Positions 51,350 to 60,491 are shown, counted from the first letter of the stretch. The stretch: DNA of 64,000 nt from Chthoniobacterales bacterium (GCA_015655545.1 JAATET010000078.1:1-64000); one strand, 5' to 3'. The notes: generated by a model not told the origin, from the sequence alone. Numbers and translations are program-made.

Positions 51350-52372
51350 ATGAAAATCCCATCAACAACGCTCGCCATCGCAGTCCTTGCCCTTTCGCTC
51401 GCGACCGCCCGCGCCGTCGTGCATCCCGTTCCCGTGGACGGCAACGGCTACTTCCACCTGAACAGCGGCCAGGGCCCCTACGTCGGCTATTCGCCGGACA
51501 CCTACAATCCCGCCGTCCCGATCAGCCTCTTCGTCTGGATGCACGGCTGCGGCGGCATGGCCGAAGGCGACATGTATGCCGTCGCCCCCTTCGCAACCCG
51601 TGCGACGCAAAGTTACGTCGCCATTTCCGTCGGCGGGCGCGACGGGGAGTGCTGGGATGTTAACGCCGACACGGCAAAAGTCCTAGCCGCCATCGCGGAT
51701 GTCTCGCGCTACTTCAATATCAACCCCCGCAAGGTCTACTTGGGCGGTTACTCCTCCGGCGGCGACCTCACTTACCGCGTGGGCTTGGAGCACGCGGAAC
51801 TCTTCGCCGGACTCCTCGCCGAAAACACCGATCCCTTCCGTGACACCGGCTCTACCGCTGCGGCCCTCATTGCCGCCGCCGCATGGAGAATCAATGTCGC
51901 CCACCTCGCCCATACCGAGGACGACGTTTACCCGATCGGCACCGTCCGCGCCGATCTCGCCACCCTCTCCGCGAACGGCTTCCCCGTCGTGAAAATCGAA
52001 AAGCCCGGCCACCACTACGACGCAAGCGACTTCATGGCTGGCACAGGAACCGATTACGACCGCATCGCCTTCCTGCTCCCCTACCTCGATGCAGGCTGGG
52101 TCTCGCCCGCTACCTTCGCCCCGCGGATCGACATCGCGAAGACCAAGTTAAAGACGAAGAAACTGAAATTCGTCCTGCGCGGCACCGCGAAATTTGCGAT
52201 CCGCATCGAATACAAAGCCGGCAAAGGCGGATTCAAAAAACTCAAGGGCTCCCCTACGAACTGGAAGCTCAAGCTCGCGCTGAAAACCGGTCGTAACATC
52301 ATTCGCATCCGCGCCATCGGCGTCGGCGGCAGGTCCGCCCCGGTCACGATCGTCATCATCAGCAAAAGGTAG
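51350..52372 (+). CDS. Secreted alpha/beta hydrolase (PHB-depolymerase/esterase-like) with shared basic C-terminal module
   Basis: Signal peptide; ISLFVWMHGCGGMAEGD, VYLGGYSSGGDLTYRVGL nucleophile elbow, PGHHYDAS; C-terminal KTKLKTKKLKFVLRGTAKFAIRIEYKAGKGGFKKLKGSPTNWK. Confidence 0.8.
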   Translation: MKIPSTTLAIAVLALSLATARAVVHPVPVDGNGYFHLNSGQGPYVGYSPDTYNPAVPISLFVWMHGCGGMAEGDMYAVAPFATRATQSYVAISVGGRDGECWDVNADTAKVLAAIADVSRYFNINPRKVYLGGYSSGGDLTYRVGLEHAELFAGLLAENTDPFRDTGSTAAALIAAAAWRINVAHLAHTEDDVYPIGTVRADLATLSANGFPVVKIEKPGHHYDASDFMAGTGTDYDRIAFLLPYLDAGWVSPATFAPRIDIAKTKLKTKKLKFVLRGTAKFAIRIEYKAGKGGFKKLKGSPTNWKLKLALKTGRNIIRIRAIGVGGRSAPVTIVIISKR

Positions 52373-52499
52373 CTGCTTTTTCGTTCACAGTCCTCTTTGA
52401 GGCTATCCAGCGTTCGCATTTTCAGTGCCACCTTAACCATCGCATCGTGGAGCGACTGGTCCGCGAGGAGCATCGCGCGACTGCTGTCGATCTCGCCCG

Positions 52500-53246
52500 A
52501 TGCCGATCACGGAGCTTCACTTGCCGATTTGCCGCTGTGGGCAGAGTCTGTGCTCCACATCCAAGTTGCGCCGTTGCGATGATGCTTGGGAGATTCACAT
52601 CGCCTCCGAAATAGCCGATTTGATATCGCGCGGCTTTTGCTCACCTTCGAAAATCCCATTCTCGTCATTGATCAAAGAAACGGTCGAGCCGCTATTTGCC
52701 TCTCATTCTGCCGCTGCCAAGCATTTCGGATTTCATCCCAACTACCTCTATCAGGCACCGGGGATACGCCGAACAACGCTCCGCAATCTTTGCCGCTTGG
52801 CTGCAGGGATGTCGCTCCATTTGAGCGATCTGGTATTCGCTTCAACCGATTCATTAAAACCCGTCCTCACGACAGTCCCTACCATTCCTTCATTTAAGCG
52901 CAGAATCCGCCATTCTTCACGCCAGCTTGAACTCCAGCTCTCCGCTTCCCTCGAGCAGGATGGGCCGCCTAGCTCCATTCGTGCGACAGCAGCCAAAATT
53001 TCCGCATCGCGCACGACGATTCAAAAACACTGCCCCGATAAATTTCGGCGGATCAGGTTCAAGTATCTCGCCCATCGATCCAAAAAGGCCATAAACAGCC
53101 GAGTGAAGATTCGGAAAGCGATCCGAATGTTGATGGACGGAGAAAAGAACGATCTATCAGCTTGGTCCGTTATTCGGAGACTCGGCTTCGTCCGCTCTTA
53201 CGAAGAGATGCACTCTATCATCGATGAAGTTTATCCCCAGCCATGA
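52500..53246 (+). pseudogene. TniQ/TnsD-like protein, apparently N-terminally truncated remnant
   Basis: ICRCGQSL...C, SAAAKHFGFHPNYLYQAPGIRRTTLRNLCRLAAGMSLHLSDLV, ASLEQDGPPSSIRATAAKISASRTTIQKHCPDKFRRIRFKYLAHR resemble TniQ C-terminal repeats; no N-terminal zinc-finger half found upstream. Confidence 0.5.
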
Positions 53247-53330
53247 TCCTGCCCCCGATAATGGAAGCATAACTTTGCCGATGTCGCGTTGGAACCATAA
53301 CCCTGCCGTTGCGGCAATGTTATGGTTCCG
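53235..53330. repeat. Four copies of a ~20-bp motif (consensus cGGCArrGTTATGgTTCC), three tandem on minus and one inverted on plus
   Basis: Minus: 53289-53308 CGGCAGGGTTATGGTTCCAA, 53261-53280 CGGCAAAGTTATGCTTCCAT, 53235-53254 GGGCAGGATCATGGCTGGGG. Plus: 53311-53330 GCGGCAATGTTATGGTTCCG. Confidence 0.65.
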
Positions 53331-53352
53331 ATGGCAAAACCATTCCCGCTTC

Positions 53353-54477
53353 CTACGCGGAAACACGCATCGGCATGATGACGTAGAGGAAGTCGGAATT
53401 GATCTTCAATACGCCGGGGCTCATCTCGTCGATGAGATGGAGATGAATCTCGTCGTTCGAGAGCGCCTTGAGCGGATCCATCAGATACTCGGGATTGAAT
53501 GCGATCGAGAAATCGCGGCCGCGGTAAGCGACCGCGAGCGATTCCTTGGCTTCGCCGATTTCCGGCGTGTTCGAGGTGACCTCGATATTGTTCTTCGAGA
53601 AGTTCAGCCGGATCGAGCTCGTCTTGTCACTGCTCAGCAACGAAACGCGCCGCACGCAGGTCAGGAACGTCTCGCGCTCGAGGACGATGACTTCCTTCAC
53701 ATCCTCGCTGGAGGGGATGACCTGCTTGTAATTCGGGTAGTTGCCGTCCACGAGTTTGGAAACGAGCAGCGAGCCATTGAGCTCGAAGGAAACGAGGTTG
53801 TCGCTCACCGAAAGCGTGATTTCGCCGTCATCGACGAGCAGGCGCTGGAGTTCGTTGATCGCCTTGGTCGGCACGATGAAATCGAGGTCGAGCTTGCCGG
53901 CAAGTTCGGCGTCGATCGTTTCCTCAAAAAGTGCGAGCCGGCGACCGTCGGTCGCGACGAGCTTGAGCGTGTTTTCCTTGAACGAAAAAAGAATGCCGTT
54001 CAGCACATAGCGAGTCTCGTCCATCGAGATCGCGTAAGAGGTTTTGCGCAGGCCATCCTTCAGCACTTTCTGCTGCAGCGAAATCGCGCGGGCATCCTTC
54101 GAGCTCGGGAAGGCGGGAAATTCGTCGCGGGCGAGACCGTAAATTTTGAAGAAGCTCTGTCCGCTGCGAATGCTGGAGATGCTCTTGGCATCGGTCTCGA
54201 TCTGAATGTCGCTCGCGGGCAGTTCGCGGATGATGGCGAGCAGGCGGCGGGCCGGCAAGGTGGTGGCGCCTGCCTTTTCGATGACGGCGGGCACGTCGCA
54301 GCGCAGGGCGACCTCCATGTCGGTCGTGCTCAAACGAATGCCCGTTTCCGTGGTCTCGATGAGGACGTTGGAAAGCACCGGAAGCGTGGTGCGGCTGCTG
54401 ACGACGTTCTGGGTCTTTTGCAGGCCCTCGAGGAGATTTTCTTTGGTGACGCTGAACTTCATGGAAATGGGGTTCAC
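53353..54477 (-). CDS. dnaN: DNA polymerase III subunit beta (sliding clamp)
   Basis: MKFSVTKENLLEGLQKTQNVVSSRTTLPVLSNVLIET, C-terminal ...YVIMPMRVSA. Confidence 0.96.
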   Translation of the reverse strand: MNPISMKFSVTKENLLEGLQKTQNVVSSRTTLPVLSNVLIETTETGIRLSTTDMEVALRCDVPAVIEKAGATTLPARRLLAIIRELPASDIQIETDAKSISSIRSGQSFFKIYGLARDEFPAFPSSKDARAISLQQKVLKDGLRKTSYAISMDETRYVLNGILFSFKENTLKLVATDGRRLALFEETIDAELAGKLDLDFIVPTKAINELQRLLVDDGEITLSVSDNLVSFELNGSLLVSKLVDGNYPNYKQVIPSSEDVKEVIVLERETFLTCVRRVSLLSSDKTSSIRLNFSKNNIEVTSNTPEIGEAKESLAVAYRGRDFSIAFNPEYLMDPLKALSNDEIHLHLIDEMSPGVLKINSDFLYVIMPMRVSA

Positions 54478-54579
54478 GCACTGGGCGTGATGCGATCCGT
54501 GGTCTCTAACCGCCCACGGCGCGATGTGTCAAAATGAATCCTCCGGGGAGAGACGGCACGATCCTTCCCTTCCACCGTG

Positions 54580-55947
54580 CTAGCGCTGGAGCTGCGTCTC
54601 GATCGACCGGATCATGTGACGCGTGCGCTCGTCTTCGCCCATGCGACGCTTGATGAGTTTGCAGGCGTGAATGACGGTCCCGTGGTCCTTGCCGCCGAAC
54701 AAATCGCCGATCTCGATGAGCGTGGAGTTCGTCATCTGGCGCGAGAGATACATGGCGATCTGGCGCGGATAGGCGATGCTCGCCAGGCGGCGCTTGCTCG
54801 TCATGTCGGCGATGCGCAGGTCGAACATTTCCGCGACCTTGCGCTGAATCTGGTCGATCGTCACCGCCTTGCGCGCCTGTTCCTGGAAAATGTCGCGGAG
54901 CAGCGTCTCCATGTCCTCGCGAGTCACTTGGCGACCGGTCAGCGAACGATATGAAGCGACGCGCATGAGCGCGCCTTCGAGGCGGCGGACGTTGTTGCGG
55001 ATTTTATCGGCGAGAAATTCGATGATCCACTGGTCGAGCTCGATCTTGAGGCCGGCGGCCTTGCTTTGGAGAATCGCGATGCGCGTCTCCATATCCGGCG
55101 GCTGGAGCTCGGCCGTCATACCCCACTCGAAGCGGGAAACGAGGCGCTGCTCGAGTTTCTCGATCTCGCTCGCGGGGCGATCGCTGGAAAGGATGATCTG
55201 TTTGTGGCCGTCGTGAAGGGTGTTGAACGTGTGGAAGAACTCCTCCTGCGAACGCTCCTTGCCGGCGAGGAACTGGATGTCGTCGATCATCAACGCATCC
55301 GCGTGCCGGTATTTCTTGCGGAACTTCACCAGGAAGCCGTGCTGGATCGCATCGATGAACTCGTTCGTAAACTGCTCGCTCGAGAGATAAAAAACTTTCG
55401 CGCCCTTTCGCGAGGCGAGGATGTGGTGGCCGATGGCCTGGAGCAGATGTGTCTTGCCCAGCCCGCTGCCGCCGTAGACAAAGAGCGGATTGTAGGTTTT
55501 GGCCGGAGCCTGCGCGACGGCGAGCGCCGCGGCGTAAGCGAATTGGTTGTTCGAGCCGACGACGAAGGAGTCGAAGGTATTGCGCGGATTCATCCCGCTG
55601 GAAGCAGCCGTGCCGGTCACGCGCTCGCGCGACGCAGCCCGCGGAGGTTCGGGCTCGTCCACGACCTGGAGCGAGGAAGCCGACTCGATGTCGTCCGATT
55701 GCCGGGCAACGATACGTATCTCCCGGGCGCCTTCGAAAACATCCGCCACGGCCCCCTGGACCAAGGGCAGGTAGTTGCTCTCGATAAAAAACTTTTGGAT
55801 CGGGTTCGGCACCGAAAGCGTCAGCGAAGCGCCGTCGTCGCCGCACACCTCGACATCGCTGAACCAGCGCTGAAATCCGTCAGCGCTTACACGAGCGGCA
55901 ATACGCTCCGATATCGAGTTCCAGGTCGTCACAAAATCCTGCGTCAT
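54580..55947 (-). CDS. dnaA: Chromosomal replication initiator protein
   Basis: NPLFVYGGSGLGKTHLLQAIGHHIL Walker A, MIDDIQFLAGKERSQEEFFHTFN, C-terminal DHGTVIHACKLIKRRM. Confidence 0.97.
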   Translation of the reverse strand: MTQDFVTTWNSISERIAARVSADGFQRWFSDVEVCGDDGASLTLSVPNPIQKFFIESNYLPLVQGAVADVFEGAREIRIVARQSDDIESASSLQVVDEPEPPRAASRERVTGTAASSGMNPRNTFDSFVVGSNNQFAYAAALAVAQAPAKTYNPLFVYGGSGLGKTHLLQAIGHHILASRKGAKVFYLSSEQFTNEFIDAIQHGFLVKFRKKYRHADALMIDDIQFLAGKERSQEEFFHTFNTLHDGHKQIILSSDRPASEIEKLEQRLVSRFEWGMTAELQPPDMETRIAILQSKAAGLKIELDQWIIEFLADKIRNNVRRLEGALMRVASYRSLTGRQVTREDMETLLRDIFQEQARKAVTIDQIQRKVAEMFDLRIADMTSKRRLASIAYPRQIAMYLSRQMTNSTLIEIGDLFGGKDHGTVIHACKLIKRRMGEDERTRHMIRSIETQLQR

Positions 55948-56369
55948 AAGCTACTTATGCACACTCCCGATTAGCTGCTGCGCAGGAGCTTCCTCATCGA
56001 TTCCTGCCCGCGCATGGATCGAGTCCTGATCGCCTGCGAAAAAGACAATGCCCGCCCTCAGCCTGTTTTCTCCCTGTCTGTCTCTGATAATCAACATGTT
56101 ACAAAATTCGTTTGAAAGAGAATGCTTAACGGCTCTTCGACGCAGTGCGGGATTGATTCTCGGGCATCGCTGGTGTTGTGTGGAACACTTGGCTGGAATT
56201 GGAGGAACATTTCACAAGTTATTCACAGAGCCGGACGCTTCGCTCGCCGCAACTGCCGAGAGGCTAAGAACCGATCGTTTTTGCCTCAAGGAAAAAGGTT
56301 ACGAAACCGACAAATTTAACATCGAAAATTGGCCAATAAAGCTTGACGTCGGGGAAGTCCCTGATGCTT
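55948..56369. other. Candidate replication origin (oriC)
   Basis: ~420 bp non-coding gap upstream of dnaA with TTATNCACA boxes at 55955-55963 (TTATGCACA) and 56219-56227 (TTATTCACA) and AT-richer stretches. Confidence 0.5.
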
Positions 56370-58088
56370 TCAAGCCCCGCGGGCCGAGCCCAAATTTTCC
56401 AGCTCGGCGCCCGCCCGGCGCTTCGCGTCGGCCGACACGATTTGGGCCGCGGGCGTGCGAAAACAAACCGCCACGGCAAAAGTCACGACGGTGCCAAAAG
56501 CGATGCGCCATGGAAACTCGATCGTCAGCAGCCACGATGGTTTCCACAAAACGGCATTCGGGATCGTGGGATGGAGCATCGCCCAAAGATCGTTGTGCAG
56601 TCCGCTGAGCAGCGAGACGACGAGGAAGCCGCAGAACATCGCGATGAGATTGCCTCGTTCGCTGCCGCGACGGCGGGTCAGCAGGCCGACGAGGAAAACG
56701 CCGAGCAGCGAACCGTAGGTATAGCCGAAGATGCCGAGCACGATCCCGATGATGCTCGTCTGCAAAACGATCTTCGCATACGCGGTAAGCGCGCCGATGA
56801 TGATGAGCAAGACCGCGAAGACCACCGTGGTGCGACGGGCCGCGCGAACGATATGCCGCGGCGAGGCGTCGCGATTGATGTAGGGGCGATACCAATCCTC
56901 GACGAAGCTCGTCGCCAGCGCATTGAGCGCGGTGCTCAGCGACCCCATCGCGGTCGCGAACAATCCGGCGACGAGCAGCCCGCGCAGCCCGACCGGCATC
57001 TCGTAAATGATGTAGTGCGCGAAAGGCGCGTCCATGCCCGGCTTTTGATAATAGCTCCACAGCAGGATACCGACGAAGAGGAAGCAGCACGCGAGCGGAA
57101 GGTCCACCAAGCCTGATAGAATCAAGGAAAGACGGCTGCGGTGATAATTTTTCGCCGTGAGCATTCGCTGCACCATGTCCTGGTCGGTGCCGTGCGTGCC
57201 GAGCGTGAGAAAGGTCGAACCGATGAGCGCGGCCCAGATCGTGTATTCGTTCTCGAGGATCGAGCGGACATTGCCGAAGAAGCTGAGCTGGGGCTGGATG
57301 CCGGAGTCGAAAAACGTCATCGCATGGCTGGCGATCTTTTCCGCGCTGGCTTGCGCGGCCGCCGGGCCGGCGCGGGCGACGACGGCGGGGTCGATGATGA
57401 CCTTATGCGTCGAGGCCACGACTTCGCCCAGGCCGCCGTGGATCGCGGAAAGCAGCGACCAGATCGCGAATCCCAACGCGCCAAACATGATCACCACCTG
57501 GATCACGTCGGTCCACACGACCGCCTTGATGCCGCCCATGGCGGTGTAAATTGCCGTGAGGCCCGTGACCATGATGAGCGCGCCGATATAGACGGGCATT
57601 TGCTCGAGCGGCTTGAGCTCGTGACCGGTCGCGAATTCGTAGCCGAGCACAAGCACGATGGCGGCGACATAGAGCCGCGTGCCGCTGGCCAGCGCCCGAG
57701 TGATCAAAAAAACGACGGAAGCCGCGTCCTTGGTGCGCCGCCCAAAACGAATGAAGAGGTATTCGTAAATCGAGACGACGCGGAAGTCGTAGTAGGGCTT
57801 GATGAAAATGTAGGCGATGAGGACGCGCGCCAGGATGGTGCCGATGGCGAGCTGCGCGTAGGCGAAATTGCGGTTCCCATAGCCCTCGCCCGGCGCGCCG
57901 AGAAAGGTGGCGGCGCTGATTTCGGCAGCCAGGAGCGACGCGAGCACCGCCCACCAGGGGATATTGCGATCGCCCGTGGCGAAACTTTCGATCGAGTTGC
58001 TGCCGCGGCCTTTGTAGAGGCCGATGCCGATGACAATGATGAAGTAGGCGAGAACGACGAGGCCGTCGATGAGCAGCCCGCGGTTCAT
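56370..58088 (-). CDS. Sodium:solute symporter family (SSS) transporter
   Basis: 572 aa polytopic; FATGDRNIPWWAVLASLLAAEISAATFLGAPGEGYG, GTHGTDQDMVQRMLTAKN, GSLSTALNALATSFVEDWYRP. Confidence 0.92.
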   Translation of the reverse strand: MNRGLLIDGLVVLAYFIIVIGIGLYKGRGSNSIESFATGDRNIPWWAVLASLLAAEISAATFLGAPGEGYGNRNFAYAQLAIGTILARVLIAYIFIKPYYDFRVVSIYEYLFIRFGRRTKDAASVVFLITRALASGTRLYVAAIVLVLGYEFATGHELKPLEQMPVYIGALIMVTGLTAIYTAMGGIKAVVWTDVIQVVIMFGALGFAIWSLLSAIHGGLGEVVASTHKVIIDPAVVARAGPAAAQASAEKIASHAMTFFDSGIQPQLSFFGNVRSILENEYTIWAALIGSTFLTLGTHGTDQDMVQRMLTAKNYHRSRLSLILSGLVDLPLACCFLFVGILLWSYYQKPGMDAPFAHYIIYEMPVGLRGLLVAGLFATAMGSLSTALNALATSFVEDWYRPYINRDASPRHIVRAARRTTVVFAVLLIIIGALTAYAKIVLQTSIIGIVLGIFGYTYGSLLGVFLVGLLTRRRGSERGNLIAMFCGFLVVSLLSGLHNDLWAMLHPTIPNAVLWKPSWLLTIEFPWRIAFGTVVTFAVAVCFRTPAAQIVSADAKRRAGAELENLGSARGA

Positions 58089-58090
58089 TC

Positions 58091-59374
58091 CTAGTGCGCG
58101 AGCTGCTTCACGAGCACTTTCGAGTTGCGGCCGCTCATCTGGTATTTTTCAAGGCGCGCCGCGGGCATGCGTTCGGGTGGCGCTTCCGTGTAACCGCCTT
58201 TTTGCTGGAGATACATGAAGGCCTGTGTCGAAAGGGCGAAGAGCGTGGTGAGACCTTTTTCCTTCGCGAGATTTTCGATGAAGGCCATGAGCTTGCTGCC
58301 GTAGCCTTGATTCTCGTGGGTCTTGCTCACGTAGAGGCACGCGAGCTCGCCCGATTTTTCCTCGGCGTAGACGTGCAATGCCACGCAGGCGACCGGCAGG
58401 CGATCGACCTCGAGCACCCAGTAGTCCTCGATATGCTCGAGGATGTCGTTGCGCGTGCGCCGCATGAGTTCCTCGCTCTGCACGGACTGCCGGATGAGCG
58501 CCATCACGCCGCGGACGTCTTTTTTGAAGATGCGCCGCACCTGCTGGTATTCGTTCGAATACACCATCGTGCCAAACCCCTCGTGACTGAAAATCTCGGT
58601 GAGCAGCGCCTCATTGATTCCGCCATCGAGCAGATGGGCGCGCCAAACGCCTTGTTTGCAGGCGCGGGCGGCGCACTCGAGCTTGGAGACGAGCCCGACC
58701 TCGGCGGCGGGGCGGTGCTTTTTGAGCAGATCGTCGGTCTCGCCGATGGACAGCAACCGCGGCATCCAGCTGGCGTTCGAAAACGTCGTGGAGGGCGTCA
58801 GAAAAATGAGTTTCGCGGCCTGCAGCGCCTCGGCGACCTCGACGGCGATGTTGTCGGAGTTCACGCGATAGGTGCGGCCCTCGCCGTCGAAGCCGAGCGG
58901 CGGAATCACGGGAACGATGCCTTCCTCGAGCAGGAGCTTGAGCGCCTTCGTGTCCACGCGCTCGACCTTGCCGGTGAATTGGTAATCGGTGCCGCCGAGG
59001 ATGCCGGCGGGATGCGCGATGATCGCGTTCAGGTAGGCGGCGCGCAGGTCCACGGCGGAGAGGCCTTCCATGATTTCGTTCGTGAGCCGGATGGCCGCGT
59101 CGATGCTGACTTGAAGGGTGGACGCGTCGGAAACGCCCGTGCCATCGGCATTCGAAAGCGCGATGCCGCGGCTGCGCGCAAGCTCCTCGATCTGCCAGCT
59201 TGCGCCATGCACGACGACGGTGCGGATGCTCAGCGAACGGAGCACGGCGAGGTCGAGCAGGATGTTGGAAAAATTTTTCGATGCGGCGACTGCGCCGTCG
59301 ACCGCGATCACGAAGGTGCGACCGCGGAAGCGGGGGACGTATTGGAGGATTTCGCGGAGGTCGGAGACGTTCAC
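58091..59374 (-). CDS. argA: Amino-acid N-acetyltransferase (N-acetylglutamate synthase)
   Basis: AAK domain (FVIAVDGAVAASKNFSNILLDLAVLRSLSIRTVVVHGA) fused to GNAT domain (YVSKTHENQGYGSKLMAFIENLAKEKGLTTLFALST). Confidence 0.92.
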   Translation of the reverse strand: MNVSDLREILQYVPRFRGRTFVIAVDGAVAASKNFSNILLDLAVLRSLSIRTVVVHGASWQIEELARSRGIALSNADGTGVSDASTLQVSIDAAIRLTNEIMEGLSAVDLRAAYLNAIIAHPAGILGGTDYQFTGKVERVDTKALKLLLEEGIVPVIPPLGFDGEGRTYRVNSDNIAVEVAEALQAAKLIFLTPSTTFSNASWMPRLLSIGETDDLLKKHRPAAEVGLVSKLECAARACKQGVWRAHLLDGGINEALLTEIFSHEGFGTMVYSNEYQQVRRIFKKDVRGVMALIRQSVQSEELMRRTRNDILEHIEDYWVLEVDRLPVACVALHVYAEEKSGELACLYVSKTHENQGYGSKLMAFIENLAKEKGLTTLFALSTQAFMYLQQKGGYTEAPPERMPAARLEKYQMSGRNSKVLVKQLAH

Positions 59375-59444
59375 GGCAAGGCGTGCATTTTATGTGCATG
59401 CCCTCGCGAAAGTGCAAGGGCCGAGGCGAAGCGCGCCCGCGGGC

Positions 59445-60473
59445 TCAAGCGGCGCCGGGCAGCTGCACGGGACGAAGGAGTTCCTCATCGACGAGGCGGT
59501 GGAGCATCTCGGGCGCCTCGAGGCCGCCCAATGCGCCGGTGCGACCGGCGAGCACCACGCGACAATTTGGAATGAAGCGGCTCAGGCGCTCGACCTGCGC
59601 GGGCGGAAAGCGGTCGGGCAAATCCGGCCAGAGCACGCTGACCGGCTGCGTAAGACGGCCGAGCTGGGTCTTGACGTCGTAGAGCAGCTGACCACGCAGA
59701 AAGGCGAGCAGTGCGTGCTCCGCGCCGTATTGGCCGGCGAAGCTGGTGAGCACTTCGACCACGTCGTCGCTGATGAGCGCGGGATCGCCAAAGCCGAACC
59801 GCGCGAGCCAGCTGCGGATGAAGGGGCGTCGCGCGAAATAGTTTCGATAAACGAAGCGATTGATGGAGGGGAGCCGCGAGAGCGTGGAGAGGCCGAGCGG
59901 CATGCGGCGCATCGAGGCATCGAGACCGAGCGGCGCGTAGAGGACGAGGCGCTGCACGAGATCGGGATGCTGGACGGCGAGTTTGACGGCGAGCGAGGCG
60001 CCGAATCCGGAGGCGACGATCGCGGTGGGGCGGCCCTGGCCGATCGTGAATAGCAGGTCCGCCAATGCGCGCACATGGTCGTCGGCATCGAGGCCGCGGC
60101 GCGGGCGCTCCGACTCTCCGAAGCCGATCAAATCAGGCGCGACGACTTCGTAGCCGACGGCGAATTGCGGATAGACGCGCGACCATTCGAAGGACGAGGC
60201 GCCGGGATAGATCCCATGCAGAAAAACGAGCAGCTCGCCGGCGCCGGACGTGTGATAGATAATTTCTCCGTGCGTGGTCTGGCAGACGCGCGTCGCGAAA
60301 ATCGCGGGGGAAATATTATCGGGCAATGGCTGGCGGGCCACCCGCTGCATGCCATAGCGGAGCGCAAGCGCGACTGCGCCGAGCAACCCCACACCGAGAC
60401 CCACGCCTAACGCGGGCTTCTTTTTCCAAAAATCCAGCACAGAACGACGGGCTACTCCTCGCCGAGAAAACAT
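59445..60473 (-). CDS. Alpha/beta hydrolase
   Basis: LLVFLHGIYPGASSFEWSRVY, VVAPDLIGFGESERP, AIVASGFGASLAVKLAVQHPDLVQRLVLYAPLG. Confidence 0.87.
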   Translation of the reverse strand: MFSRRGVARRSVLDFWKKKPALGVGLGVGLLGAVALALRYGMQRVARQPLPDNISPAIFATRVCQTTHGEIIYHTSGAGELLVFLHGIYPGASSFEWSRVYPQFAVGYEVVAPDLIGFGESERPRRGLDADDHVRALADLLFTIGQGRPTAIVASGFGASLAVKLAVQHPDLVQRLVLYAPLGLDASMRRMPLGLSTLSRLPSINRFVYRNYFARRPFIRSWLARFGFGDPALISDDVVEVLTSFAGQYGAEHALLAFLRGQLLYDVKTQLGRLTQPVSVLWPDLPDRFPPAQVERLSRFIPNCRVVLAGRTGALGGLEAPEMLHRLVDEELLRPVQLPGAA

Positions 60474-60491
60474 CGGCGCGCAAGCACGGCC

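Noticed and set aside
53291-53329. Hairpin as a Rho-independent terminator of dnaN
   Set aside because: Strong stem but no T-run on the minus strand after it; the tandem repeat arrangement is better explained as protein-binding sites.
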